Shown here: positions 10,731 to 21,854 of the stretch, piece by piece
Numbering within the stretch: position 1 is the stretch's first letter
Layout of the letters: each line of letters starts with the position of its first letter
Assembly (NCBI GenBank): GCA_000349905.1
Contig: KB722773.1
Location: forward strand, 138,485 to 202,484
Reading direction: 5' to 3'
DNA length: 64,000 nt
From: Volvariella volvacea V23
Lineage: Eukaryota > Basidiomycota > Agaricomycetes > Agaricales > Pluteaceae
Made by a program: the position numbers and the translations under genes
The notes under the pieces: generated by a model
Database searches by the model: none
Told to the model about the DNA's origin: nothing
What the model saw: only the letters and a program-made list of their open reading frames with translations

Positions 10731-12081
10731 ATGAAGTGCACCATCCTTTCCGTCCTCGTTGCCGCTCTCGTCCCCCAAGTAGCCCAGGCGGCTACTTATC
10801 GTCTCTCGGACAACTGGATCGGAGACGCTTTCCTCAACGTCTTCACCTTCCAAAACATCCGTGATCCTACAAATGGTCGAGTGTACGTTCACACAATACC
10901 CATACCGCTTCACCACTTACAAGGTTCACGAATGCAGAAACTACGTCGACCGAGCAACCGCGATAGCTCGAAACCTCACCTACGCCTCCGGTGATACCTT
11001 CATTCTGCGAGCGGACAGCACATCTGTCCTATCGCCAAGCGGACCTGGTCGCAACTCTGTCCGCATAAGGTCAAACAAGACCTTTAGAACTCACGTTGCC
11101 GTGTATGTTGCCAAATTGATTTCCAATTTCGACGTTATCATTTATCATTTCCTTAGCTTCAACATTAGGCATATGCCCCAAGGTTGCGGGTAAGCACTTG
11201 CCGACTGGAGACTATCTGGACCCGACGCTTATCACTTCGTCTTGTAGCACGTGGCCTGCTGTTTGGGAAACCAAGGAGTCAAACTGGCCCTACGGAGTAC
11301 GCCTTCTTCTATTTTTGACTACTCGCAGGCACCTTATCGACTGGTATAGGGTGAGATCGACGTATTGGAAGGCGTAAACGACCAAGGCACCAACGCCATC
11401 ACACTACACACTGGTCCCGGCTGCACGATGCCTGGATCACGCCAAATGACTGGGTAAGCCCACTTCCGTTGCGGTTCGCCCTTCCTCCTAATTAACCAGA
11501 AAACCCCACCCCATCCCATCAGTACACCCTCCTTCCTCGACTGCAACGCCTTTGTCAACGGCAACGCCGGCTGCGGTGTCAAACTCACCTCAGCCCTCAG
11601 CTACGGCCCCACCTTTAACAACAACGGCGGCGGCTGGTACGTCATCGAGCGGACCGACAACTTCATCCGGGGTTGGTTCTGGGCCCGAAACGACGGAAGC
11701 GTTCCCGCCGCTGTGAGGAACGGCGAGGCTACCATTACCACGGACGGCTTCCGTGTCCCCGATGCGTATTTCCCTAACACGAGCTGCAATCTCGCTTCGC
11801 AGTTCCAGGAGAACAATATCATTATTAACCTTACTTTCTGTGAGTGTATCGCGAGGGGTTTGTGTGATGTGTTTAGCTCATGGTCTTTCGTGCAGGTGGT
11901 GACTGGGCTGGTAATGTGTACGGTCAATCTGGCTGCCCAGGTACCTGTGTTGGTGCGTATTGGTCCCCCTTCCGGACGATCCCACTTAAGTTAAGATTGC
12001 TCTACAGACTACGTTAACAACAACCCCGGTGCATTCCGAAATGCCTACTTCGACATCGCTTCCGTCCGCGTGTACGAGTAA
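10731..12081 (+). CDS. Secreted GH16 family endo-1,3(4)-beta-glucanase
   Basis: Eight exons: 10731-10882, 10938-11102, 11157-11189, 11248-11296, 11350-11453, 11523-11839, 11896-11952 and 12008-12081, giving 316 aa. A signal peptide (MKCTILSVLVAALVPQVAQA) precedes the mature YRLSDNWIGDAF. The GH16 catalytic signature is intact as GEIDVLEG, with nucleophile and acid/base Glu separated by Asp, preceded by MPQGCGTWPAVWE. Other family blocks are LHTGPGCTM, CNAFVNGNAGCGVK, YFPNTSC and CGDWAGNVYG; the many Cys suggest disulphides. It resembles fungal laminarinase-type enzymes that hydrolyse beta-1,3(4)-glucan, either for wall remodelling or nutrient release; which of these applies is not visible. 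A TATA box lies upstream. Confidence 0.93.
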
Positions 12082-12319
12082 ACGGTTATAAGGTCATATG
12101 TATAATTATGGTTGTATTTATTCAGTGTAAATAGTCCGTCGTAAGCTGAGGATACACGGGCCGCACAAGGCTCGATTAAAATGAGAACACCAATACACCT
12201 TAGGCGTTTGGCTTATTACAGACTGAAAGTCCCATCGATGTCGTTCGCGTTAATAGTCACCGTTCAAGGCCGCGAGGACGTCCTATGGCATACAAAGAAC
12301 CACATCAATACTCGCTTTA

Positions 12320-13622
12320 CTACACCAAAATCTCACTTTCCCAAGCATCATCATCCCATGGCTTCACACCCTGCGCCAGCAACTCCTCAACCTCGGCGTT
12401 CGTGAAGCCCATGTTTCGGGACCTTTCTTGCATCTCCTCATCCATCTCCTCATCCATGTCGTAAACATTCTCCCACGCGTCCTCGCCGTCCGGAATGTAA
12501 TTGTTGATTAGCACGCTCAATTTTACGCCTTCGACGCGTTTTGGGTCGTTCCACCAACCATCGACCGGGAGGTAGGTCTTTCTGTGGGAATAGTTGCACT
12601 TGGATCCGAATTTGCATTCATCGACAAGGTAATAGATGCAAACGTTTTGTCCTCTAGTGAAGACGAAAACTTGTCAGAATCCGTAGGATACGACGTGGAA
12701 GGACTTACAGTTCGTCACGAATGCTTCTTTCGTCCGGAGCATGCGAGAAACGACAGTTGGAGCCACGATTACAACCGTTATGATTGTAGAAGCGACATGC
12801 GACCCCATTTCCGACTTGGTGGCAGTCACTCGTGTCAGATTCGGACTGGATATCGAATGTTACTAGCCTTCCGTAGAGAGATTGACCGTCATCGTCTTCG
12901 GGAACTTTGACATCCTTAAGGTCTTCCAGTGCCTCCTTGGCTAATTCATGATTTGGGTCTAACTCCAGAATACGAAGCAAGTCTGGCTCGCAGACCTTAA
13001 TCAACTATTGGAATGAATGGATGGATGTTTGGCGCACCTCGTTTTGCGACATCTTCCTCAAACGCATCTGGATCATCCATTCGAGCTTTTGCTCGAAAGT
13101 AGAGTGCATCGGTATTATCCGGATTTTCGAACAGAACTCGATCTGCCAATGCAATGGTTTCCTCGTAACTGGGGACATAGTATTAAGGAGGGAACACAGC
13201 AAAAGGATCAAAGAAGACTCACTGATTCATTTTCTGGTGTATCTCTGCCAAGAGGCTCAGGATTCGTAGATCATTCTGACGTTCGCTTTCTGCTATGCGG
13301 CAGTGTCTTAACGCGTCTTCTAGGTTCTCGTCGTTGAGGTTCTCCTGGGCCTAACGTACCAATACGCCGGCCACCAGCACATCAAGTAACGTATGCATCC
13401 ACGACGAGACAGACTGACCTTTAGTCTCATCTCCTCCGCATACTGGTAGCGCTCTTTCCTTTGCGCTTCCCGCTGTTCCAGACGCTTTTTCCTCAATTTC
13501 TCCAGCGCGTCGTTCACAATACTTCCTACAGTCGAGGATTGGGCATTTGTAGCATTCTTGGGTTTCTGGCTGGCTTTTGAGGACTTTGTGCTCTTCTTTT
13601 TGGCGTTGCGTGGACCAGGCAT
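12320..13622 (-). CDS. TPR and tandem CCCH zinc-finger protein
   Basis: Five exons: 13419-13622, 13223-13350, 13038-13168, 12709-12982 and 12320-12653, giving 356 aa. The N-terminus is basic (MPGPRNAKKKSTKSSK) and runs into a charged helical stretch (ALEKLRKKRLEQREAQRKERY). Next comes a TPR-like helical repeat region (LEDALRHCRIAESERQND, TDALYFRAKARMDD, LLRILELDPNHELAKEAL). It is followed by two zinc fingers of spacing C-x7-C-x5-C-x3-H (CRFYNHNGC...CRFSH and CIYYLVDEC...CNYSH). The C-terminus is acidic (DMDEEMDEEMQE). CCCH fingers usually bind RNA and TPRs bind proteins, so an RNA-related adaptor role is inferred. The fourth intron (12983-13037) was chosen because it keeps the frame and continues the TPR. 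Confidence 0.85.
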
Positions 13623-14420
13623 GATGGAAAAGGAGGATGGTGTTGGCCTCGCACGCGTCGCTTAACCTCAATGAACTTTGCCACGGTGGACGCGTGACAT
13701 CATTGCAGTAAATTGAGCGACGCGCTCTTCGACCAAATTCATGTCTACTTGGAGTCGAGATTCAGACAAGATCTTGGAGATACTACTAAACCTTCCAGGT
13801 AGAGCGGGGACAGGGTGCTTCCTATATATCTACCAGGGAAAGGTATATGTGCTGGGAAACCATCGCAACTAATTGAAGAATTGTGAGGCTGGCTCGTCGA
13901 ATGTGTTGTGTCCAAACGGCTGTGAATGCAAATGCCGTACTTACATGTGGCCGAAGTTGGGCACAGTGCCTTTTCCTGTTTTCGGCCTACCTTGAGTTGA
14001 GCGCCAATCGGCCACTTACTTGAATTGGAAAGCGATGCGCCCACAAACCTACACATGTCCAGGAGAACAAGGTGGAGATAAGGCCAAAGCGGTTTGGAGT
14101 TTAACTGAAGGACGTTTCAATGCTAAGAACGACGAAGGCACGACCATTGAAAGGGTGCAGTGACCTATGATGCCTGACTACTCCGAGCCCATGTTGTCGA
14201 GCCCATGCTGTACTCGTCCCATTCACGGTGTGGATTAGCAGTAGGATACTACAGTTTCTATACTTGGTAGCGTAGATCTTTTGGTCAGGGAGGGCAAGCA
14301 TGACTAGGTCGGTCGCAATCGGGGGTGCATCGTGTGCAACATGCACACCACACAAACATGCTGTGTGCTGTGTGGCATTTCATGTCTCCCTTCCTCGCCC
14401 ATTGTCCCAGTAGCTCGACT
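13623..14420. other. Intergenic, divergent promoter region
   Basis: This separates the minus-strand CCCH gene from the plus-strand hydrolase. Only short frames occur; no RNA gene or repeat is recognised. Confidence 0.5.
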
Positions 14421-15649
14421 ATGCCCATACTACCACCACCTCGCCATCTCATCTTGGTCTTCATTCACGGATTCTCGGGAACAGAGGCGAGCTTCGGAGA
14501 GTTTCCGGATGTATTGCGGAAGGCAGTTAAAGACAGGATTTCGATACCCTCCCATATTCTTGTTACTTGCCGAACATATCATTACCAGGTAGGCGTTAAT
14601 TTGTGCTAAGCATGCTCGTACTAAGTTTCAACCCTACACTTATAGACGCAAGGGAACTTCGTGAGTCGCGTCAAGCCGGTCCGATAACAGAGTCACAACA
14701 ACTTGCTGTAGGGGAACGCTGTTACCAACTTTGCGGAGTGGCTCAAAGACCAGACAAGAGAAATCGAAGCGGTCGGGGGTGGTGAACCTGGATGTGCTCG
14801 AGTCGTGATCTGTGGGCATAGGCAAGGTTTACCCTCAATCGTTCCTGCGCTTCAGCCTAATGTCTACTGCTAGCATGGGAGGGCTCGTCATGGTGGATGC
14901 ATTGGACCACATCAAGTACTCTCAATGACCGCGAATTGTAGCGTGCATCGCGTTTGACACTCCAGTACGTACCCAGCTTGAGCTTCTCTGGGCATCGGCT
15001 CATAGTCACGCCTTCGTCTCCAGTATCTCGGTTTAAGCGGTGCCCTTTACAACGAGACAGAGGCGGTGGTGTCCAAGGTCATGCCCCTTGTTATACGACT
15101 CCTCTCCGGCCCGAAACTGCCATTCGCAGTCCCGACAAGTTTGGCTTTCATCTCGGGCTCTACGTTGCTTGCGACCCAGCCAGAGGTCGCCGCGATGGGT
15201 TTGTGCGCAGTTGGGGTACTATCGGCTTACATTCTGCTCTCCTATGGCCCGAGTGCTTCTGCGTCTGTTGGAGTTTTATGGAAGAATCTCGAGTTCATCC
15301 TCGTGCTCATGCAATCGGATTTGAACGCTCGTTTGAAAAAGGTGGTGGACAGGCATGAGGCAGGCCTTGTTCGGTTTAACGCGTAAGTACCCTTTTTCTG
15401 AAAGGCCCAATCCTTTATATTCTCTCGCTATCTAGGTTTTATGTCAAGTGCCCGCGTGCAAAAGATGAATACTTCGTACAGCTCCCTGAGCCTGACCATA
15501 TCGCATTTGCTTACTTTGTGGCAGTACACAACTCTAAACAACGAAACGCCATCAAAGGACACATGACAATGTTCAACGAGAATACGAACGATAGTTTTTG
15601 TCCGTTGGTGCAGGATACAGCTACATTAATTGAAGGTTGCTTTGAATGA
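14421..15649 (+). CDS. Alpha/beta hydrolase (DUF676/lipase-like), with one in-frame stop
   Basis: Six exons: 14421-14588, 14646-14660 (15 nt), 14712-14821, 14874-14964, 15024-15382 and 15436-15649. The N-terminus has the oxyanion strand HLILVFIHGFSG and then SFGEFPDVL. The nucleophile elbow is GHSMGGLV, split by an intron with a GC donor (AG|GCAAGG at 14822). ACIAFDTP and YLGLSGA follow, then two hydrophobic segments (LAFISGSTLLA, AVGVLSAYILLSYG) that may be membrane helices, and a C-terminal FVKCPRAKDEYFVQLP domain. The gene resembles fungal serine hydrolases of the DUF676 type. A TGA at 14926-14928 interrupts the frame between DHIKYSQ and PRIVACIAF, and no intron fits over it. Either this allele is broken or the base call is wrong; the rest is intact. 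Confidence 0.75.
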
Positions 15650-15874
15650 TCAAGTTGAATACTACTAGGTGTACACTATAGTATGTATATAGTCAGCAAT
15701 AACATAAGTGGTTTCACGAAGAATCAGTGCGCGCAAGACTCGAATCCAATTATTAAAACAAATCACAATAATATACACACTCAAGAACGTAAACGATATC
15801 ATTAAAGTTTTCATCACATGTCGTTATCGTCTCCTGAACAGCACAACCACGACCTGCTTACCTCGCTTCAATGA

Positions 15875-18529
15875 TCATCCACTTCCACCGCCCCCCGACA
15901 ACGCGCCCGACCTCTTCGAGTTCTCGTAGCACTCCAAAGTCACGCTGGCCATGAATCCTGGTATACACTGTTCAGTGTCGATCCAGTATTGCATCAGGCT
16001 TGGTATATCTTGAGGACCGCCTTCGCCTTGGGCTATTAGTTGCATTTGCATTCCGTCGGCTACGGAGGGAGACGAGACGTCAGTACTGTAGATATTCAGA
16101 AGCGAAGGGGACCCTTACAGGAATTAGACCCGGAGGATTTTGGAGGCTGGAAAACGAACGAGGCGGATAGATCGTATATCGAGGTTACTCGTACCTGACC
16201 GTTTGGATAGAATGAGAGCTTGAGACCTAGGATTGATGCTATGGCGTCCCGGAACTCGGCACTCTTCGAAGTAAAGACCTGTGGTAGAAGGTGAACATAA
16301 GGCATACATGTACGTGAATGAAAGAAATACAAACCTGCTGCAACCGCAATAGCCTCTTCTCTTTCTGCTTCAATAGGTCTTCCAGCTCCGTTTTTTCCTT
16401 GTTGACCAACTCCCAGCTCTCTCTTGGCACCAACTCTGTCGGATGACCGAGTTGTTTCGTGGTGTCCTCCGTTCTCTCCCCTTTCACTTGTGCGCCCTCA
16501 CCTGGTCCCCGCACGGCCAACTCTTCCTCAACTTCCTTTAACCGTCTTATAAGAGCCTCATTCTCGCCCTTTAGCCTGTCTAGGTTCTCTTGTCTGAGTT
16601 CAAACCATTGTTCCTCTGGATTGCCTTTCATGCTCAGCACGCGTACTCCGGGTGGGACGTGGCGTCCTCCTGCAATTTCCCCAGAGAGCTCGAAAAGTTC
16701 TTGTTCGAGCGTGTCGATGCGGGCGAGGTGCGTTTGGACTTCGGCTAGTGTCGACTCAAGGGCTAATGGAGTAAGTTAGCTATACGCGGATGGAAAAGGT
16801 AGGGATATGCCTAGAACGGCGCATATACGCATACTTTTTTGAGTTTCTTCCTTCTCCTTCTTCTCCTCTTCAATCCTCGCTATCAGATCTTCTCTCGTAA
16901 TAGCTGCTCCACTCCCGCTCGTTTCGTCGTTGGAGTCGTGACCCCATCCTAGTTCGTCAAGTTCGTTGGCCAGGTTTTCGTTTGCGATTTTGTATTCTTG
17001 GAGTAGTTTCTCCAGTTGTTCGATGTATTGTTGTCGGGTGTTGTCGAATGTTGCAGTGGGTTGTTGAGTATCGGAGGGGTTTAGAGATGCCTCTTCAGCG
17101 TTGTACGATGCCTGGTCCAATCACGAGCAGGTTAACATGATGCCTGAATTGCCACACTGGCACACTTACTACTAGAGCTTGCAAGAACCCAACCTCTCTC
17201 TCGGCAATAATCGCCCTCTGTTCTCTTCTCTCCACCTTGGCCTCGAGAGCCCTGATTTCAGCTTCGAGATTGGCGATTTGTTGTTTCGCCTCTTCTTCGC
17301 GTTGTTGAGAATTCGATAGCTCGAGTTGGCGTTGATGGAGGAGGGCGGATGTGGCACCTTGTTCTTCGAGGAGGCGGGCATGGGAGAGTCGGAGGGAGGA
17401 CAGGGTTTGAGTTAGGCTGACGGGGATTTTGGAGGGGGAGGAGTCTGATGTGGCGGTGGTTTGCGCTGCTGACTTGCTCGCCCTAGAAAGAGGTCAGGAT
17501 AGCATACGCGATGGCGTGCGCGACCCACCATTCTTCGCGCTCTCTTCGCCCAGCTTCGACTTCTGCTTCCAGTCTGACGCACTTCTCCCTCAGCTCGTCC
17601 AGTGTTCTCACTTTTCTTTCCAACCCTCTCTTCTCCTCCTTCAGCACTTCCACACTTGTCTGTTTCTCCCTCAACGTTCCGACCTCCTTCATCAGCTTGA
17701 CGTTCTTCATCTCGACCTCTCGCAAATAGTCGGCCTGCCGATGCAGCTCCTCCCGCACCACACTCAGGCTCTCCCTCTCCTCGTTCCACCTCTCCATCCC
17801 AATCTGACTCTCGACCACCTCATCATACCGTTCTTGCAGCTCTCCCAACGCTCGACTGCGCGAGTCAGCGATCTGTCTCAGCTGGGAGAGCTCGGTGTTG
17901 AGTATGTCAATTTGACGAGTCAGGGTGGTGATCTGGGACTTTTGGGAGGAGAGGGACTGCCCGGTGGATCGTTGGAGGGTTTGGTAGGATTCTGTGAGTT
18001 CGGAGTGTTCGTCTTCGAGGGATGCCAGAGCGGCTTTTAGTTTTCTGAGTTCGGCGTCTGTTCGTCTCTGTCGCCCGGCCATTAGCAGCGCGCAGAGTAC
18101 CGCCGAATGGGATGCTACACACCTTTTCTTCCTCGTATTCCTCGCGCTCCCGTTCCTTCTCCTGGCGCTCCTCCTGCTCCCGATCGGCGAACCATCGCCT
18201 GTCCCTCTCCAGTCTCTCAACCTGCATCTCCTTCTCTCTCAGCTTTGTTTCCAACTCCAACTTTGCCGTCTGAGCCGCCACAAGCTGTCTTTCCAGACTG
18301 GCATGGGCGAGTGTACTGCTCAGTGCCTGCTTTCGTTGCTGGCGCTTGGCAGTGGATAGCTGAGGGTCTGAAGTAAAGATCATGAGGAGGACATGGCGAA
18401 CAGGAATCCGTTGAACGCACCTCGTTCGAGCTCCGCCGCCAGCGAGTCCCGTTTGGTGGCCGTCGAGCCCATCGCCCTCGTAAACGTGAACCTGTTCACC
18501 GGAGTCCTGAACTGGCTGTCGTCGTCCAT
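15875..18529 (-). CDS. MAD1: Spindle assembly checkpoint protein Mad1
   Basis: Eight exons: 18421-18529, 18123-18367, 17529-18067, 17170-17482, 16835-17111, 16335-16762, 16119-16278 and 15875-16059, giving 751 aa. Start is the ATG at 18529 (MDDDSQFRTPVNRFTF); a more upstream ATG lies in another frame. Nearly the whole protein is heptad-rich coiled coil, as in Mad1. Diagnostic C-terminal blocks are VRVLSMKGNPEEQWF, EKEKTELEDLL-like helices, KRLLRLQQVFTSKSAEFRDAI, then LSFYPNGQVRVTSIYDL and MQLIAQGEGGPQDIPSLMQYW, which form the RWD-like C-terminal domain. Mad1 anchors Mad2 at unattached kinetochores and nuclear pores to delay anaphase. Length fits fungal Mad1 (about 700-850 aa). It is transcribed divergently from the DUF262 gene. 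Confidence 0.93.
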
Positions 18530-18685
18530 TCCGTTCGCTCCCTCGCAACTTTTCCTTTGCCGGTGTCGAGGAGCGTGCAGGTGGGCCAGAGGGTGCTGTT
18601 TGTCCGTGTTTGCATCGGAGGACTATTGTTTCCCCAAGCGTTTGGTCATCGCTCTCCACTCGTCCTCGACCCTCCTCGTTCCCCT
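18530..18685. promoter_or_regulatory. Bidirectional promoter between MAD1 and the DUF262 gene
   Basis: Only 156 bp separate the two predicted start codons, so the upstream regions of both genes must overlap. No clear TATA box is visible. An in-frame upstream ATG for the DUF262 gene at 18557 would shrink the gap further. Confidence 0.6.
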
Positions 18686-21353
18686 ATGGCCCCATACACA
18701 GACGACGATGACGACTACTCCGACCTTACCGACCTCGACGATGAAGAAGAGGAATACAGCGCAAAGTCGAAAGGGAAGAAGAAGCAAACCAAAAGGTCGT
18801 CCCCTGGCAGCGGTTGGAAGATTAGGAACGCGTTGAAGGTCCCTCGCGCAACGACCTATACTGCTCAATCGCTCTATGGTATGTCTCACGTCACCTGTAT
18901 CCCTGAACCCGTTTGAGCGGATCCGGATAGACCAGATACATAACGGCGACATTAACCTCGAGCCCGAGTACCAACGAGGCATGCATAGCTTTTGTCCCCG
19001 CCCGCCCTTGATCTCATCCTGTTCCTGTTTAGATGTCGTCTGGCCTGAATCAAAACAAGTTGGGCTCATAGACTCCGTGTTTCGCAACTTCTACATCCCG
19101 CCTGTCATTTTTGGTGTGTTTTTTGCTGTGGCGATTGCGACGCGTGCTAATACCCTTCAAAGTGGTAAATTCTTATGATGATGGCTCGGAGACGAAGACG
19201 TGTATTGATGGAAAGCAGCGGTTGACTTCGATACATCGGTGAGTCCGGCCTTCGCTTGCCTTGCTGTCCTCGGCTCATATCTGGTTGGCTGTGATCAGTT
19301 TTATGGATGGTTTGGTGCGTCTCAGACTCTCTTTTGTGTTTTCGTATTCATCTATATTTACAGATTCCGCGTATGCAATCCTCCTCTTTTTCTCCGATGT
19401 TACGTTAACTTGGATCGTCCCGCTTAATCTAGACAAGGACCCGTATGTAGCACACTTCCCCCTTTCACACGTTTCACTTATGGCGCTCTACAGTCACACA
19501 GGCGAAAAGTTGTGGTACAAAGATGTTGGGAATAAAGGAGGACGCGCAAAACGGCTACTTCCAGATAAATATCGTCGGTTATTCGCCAATAAGCAGATTG
19601 TATGCGTTGAATATCAGGATATTACGGATAACGATGAGAGGGAAATCTTCCAAGTGCGTGTATTCTGTCCCCTCTTCCCCTCTTCCCCTTCCTTATCGGC
19701 TTCTGATAGCGCGTACAACTTGGGATGGCCCTCACACCAGCAGGTAGCGCCGTTCTTCCCTCTCATTCTTTCTCTTTCTCATCTACCCGCTCTTTTACCC
19801 TAGAAAAACTCGCCGTAATCAACACTCCTCGAGCAGAATTCATTCGCGAGATCCAATCCCACTTCCTCCACTCTTCCGATGACCCATCCTCCATATCTGC
19901 CGGTGCATTTTCATCTGCCTATCTAGATTGGGAGCGCTCCAGAGGTGCAGATTTCAGGTGTCTGGCTCAATCCGTTTTCATAATGGAAAGATATGCACCG
20001 TCTGCCAAAGGCCTTGCGGCGATGCCACAGCTAGAGAGATGGATGCGTCAAGAAGGACAATTAGATGAGGTGTTTAAGAAGAAAGCTTGGAAAGTGTTTG
20101 AGATATTTGCCGAGATAATCAGGGATAGCAGGGAGGAGGTATCGGGCATTTTCAGGGAGCATTGGAAGGTCAGCCCAGTGGAGTTCATTTCCATTTCGCT
20201 TTTGATTGCGAGACATGGCAACATTGCGATTGAGAATGTCCACGTGAACGGGAAGAAGGGGGGTGCTAGCGCAAGTGCAAGCGGAGCTGGAACTGGTATC
20301 TGGATGGAGGGGCTCAAGTTGGAGTATCCTCAGTTGTCTCGGGCTATTGCGATGATGAAGGACCAAGTGAGAGGCACGCACGCGGATGTACGGTTGAACG
20401 ATCGGGTCATGAAGACATTAATGGAATTCATCAACGGCCTCACGTTGGAGCAACTGCCTGGTATTGCGCTGACGGGGATTAATGGGACGGCAAATGCGAT
20501 TGCACTGGCTGCCAAGCTGAACAATAAACGGGTTCGAGGAGCAAGTAAAGATGGAGAAACCGAGGATCAGGATATGGAGCCCCCACCAGCGAAGGCAAAA
20601 GCGAGGAAAACGGGTCCTACGGTTGCTCCACTACCGACGCCAATTCCTAGTCAAAGACCCCAAGTGCCCACGCCCGCCCCAATGCACACAACGACGGAAG
20701 CTACAATAGCGCAGGTATCGGGACAAGGAGCCAACACGGGTCCAGATATGAATTCCAGTACGGGACCGCCAAGACTGCGACCTGCTTCTGAGAGAATGGC
20801 AGCGATGCGCGCTACAAAGGCCCGTATAGCAGCTGAGAGGAGTGCTCTTCTCGATACCCAGGGAAGTATAGCCGCGTCTCTTCCTGGTGGTCCGGTCGGT
20901 AGTACGAACCCGAACGGAATGCCGAGTTTGAGCTCGAATCCGATCCCTGGGTTTGGGACTTTTGCTGTTCAGGGTCAGTATCCATTACAAATGGGATTGC
21001 CCTCGATGTCAGGAGCGCCAGGTGTTCCAACGCCGATTCCAACGCCAACGCCTACACCGACGAATGCATCGGCGACACATATGCAGTATGCGCCGACTAT
21101 GCCTGCGATATCGACGGCGGTGCAGATGTCAAATGCGCAGATGTTGCCTTCTCCGAGTAATAGTTCTTCGGGGGGTACTCGGACGCCAAGGCTCGGGCCT
21201 AACGGAAGTTTTGGTGGTGCGAATGGGCATGGAGGTGTACCGGGAGGTGGAGGAGGATCGATACCAATACCATTGCCGATGCCACATCAAGGGGCGTCTT
21301 CAAGTTCGACGTCGTCGTACGGGAACCAAGCAAGTCGGTATCAAGGTAGATAG
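18686..21353 (+). CDS. DUF262 (GmrSD N-terminal-like) domain protein
   Basis: Ten exons: 18686-18878, 18931-18978, 19033-19113, 19163-19238, 19299-19314, 19364-19370 (7 nt), 19433-19442 (10 nt), 19494-19653, 19710-19743 and 19804-21353, giving 724 aa. An acidic N-terminus (DDDDDYSDLTDLDDEEEE) and a lysine cluster precede the DUF262 core: NLEPEYQRDVVWP, SVFRNFYIPPVIF, CIDGKQRLTSI, LWYKDVGNKGG and IVCVEYQDI. YQR..W and DG(K/Q)QR are the conserved signature motifs of the domain, which in bacteria forms the GmrS-type nucleotide-dependent part of type IV restriction enzymes. The last ~250 residues are low-complexity and rich in Pro, Ser, Gly and Thr. The intron after exon 2 has a GC donor (CGAG|GCATGC). 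Function in fungi is unknown to me; a nuclear nucleic-acid role is only inference. Confidence 0.88.
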
Positions 21354-21854
21354 TATTTGATCTTTCCATCTTTTCTTTCTTTGCTGCTTTTCTTTGCGGG
21401 GTTAGGTTAGAGTGCCAGCGAAAAGGTAGTTGGGAGTTGGATTTGGTTATTGCTTGTATCTACTGGCAGTTGGTGCGGGGAGCGTAACTGACAAAATTTC
21501 TAACCGTGCTTCATCTTTGTTCCTATGTCTATCGTTACTGACAATTTGTGTTTCCTTCCCATTTCTCTTGTTCTCTTTTTCCTTTGCTACACGTACTTGC
21601 ATGCACATCTTGTTCAATGTCATACTCTATGGTGCATCGCGCTCCGGTTTATCGGTGTCAATGACTGCTGTATGTAATTTTCTCCACCCCCTCTCTACTC
21701 ACCACCCGCTCTCCTATCCTTCAACAACATCCAATCCGGAAATCCTTGAAGGCATTCTGAGCGCTGAACACTTGACGTCATTACGACAGGTACCCGGCGG
21801 GGCGTCTTCTGGCGCTTTTTTCGACCCTGGATATGTTGACTTGGCGTTTTAATT
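21354..21854. other. Intergenic, downstream of the DUF262 gene
   Basis: Pyrimidine-rich on the plus strand with weak frames only. It could hold 5' exons of the following hypothetical ORF, but no start plus splice path is convincing. Confidence 0.35.

Noticed and set aside
17429..18040. 203-codon plus-strand ORF
   Set aside because: Antisense shadow of the MAD1 coiled-coil exons.
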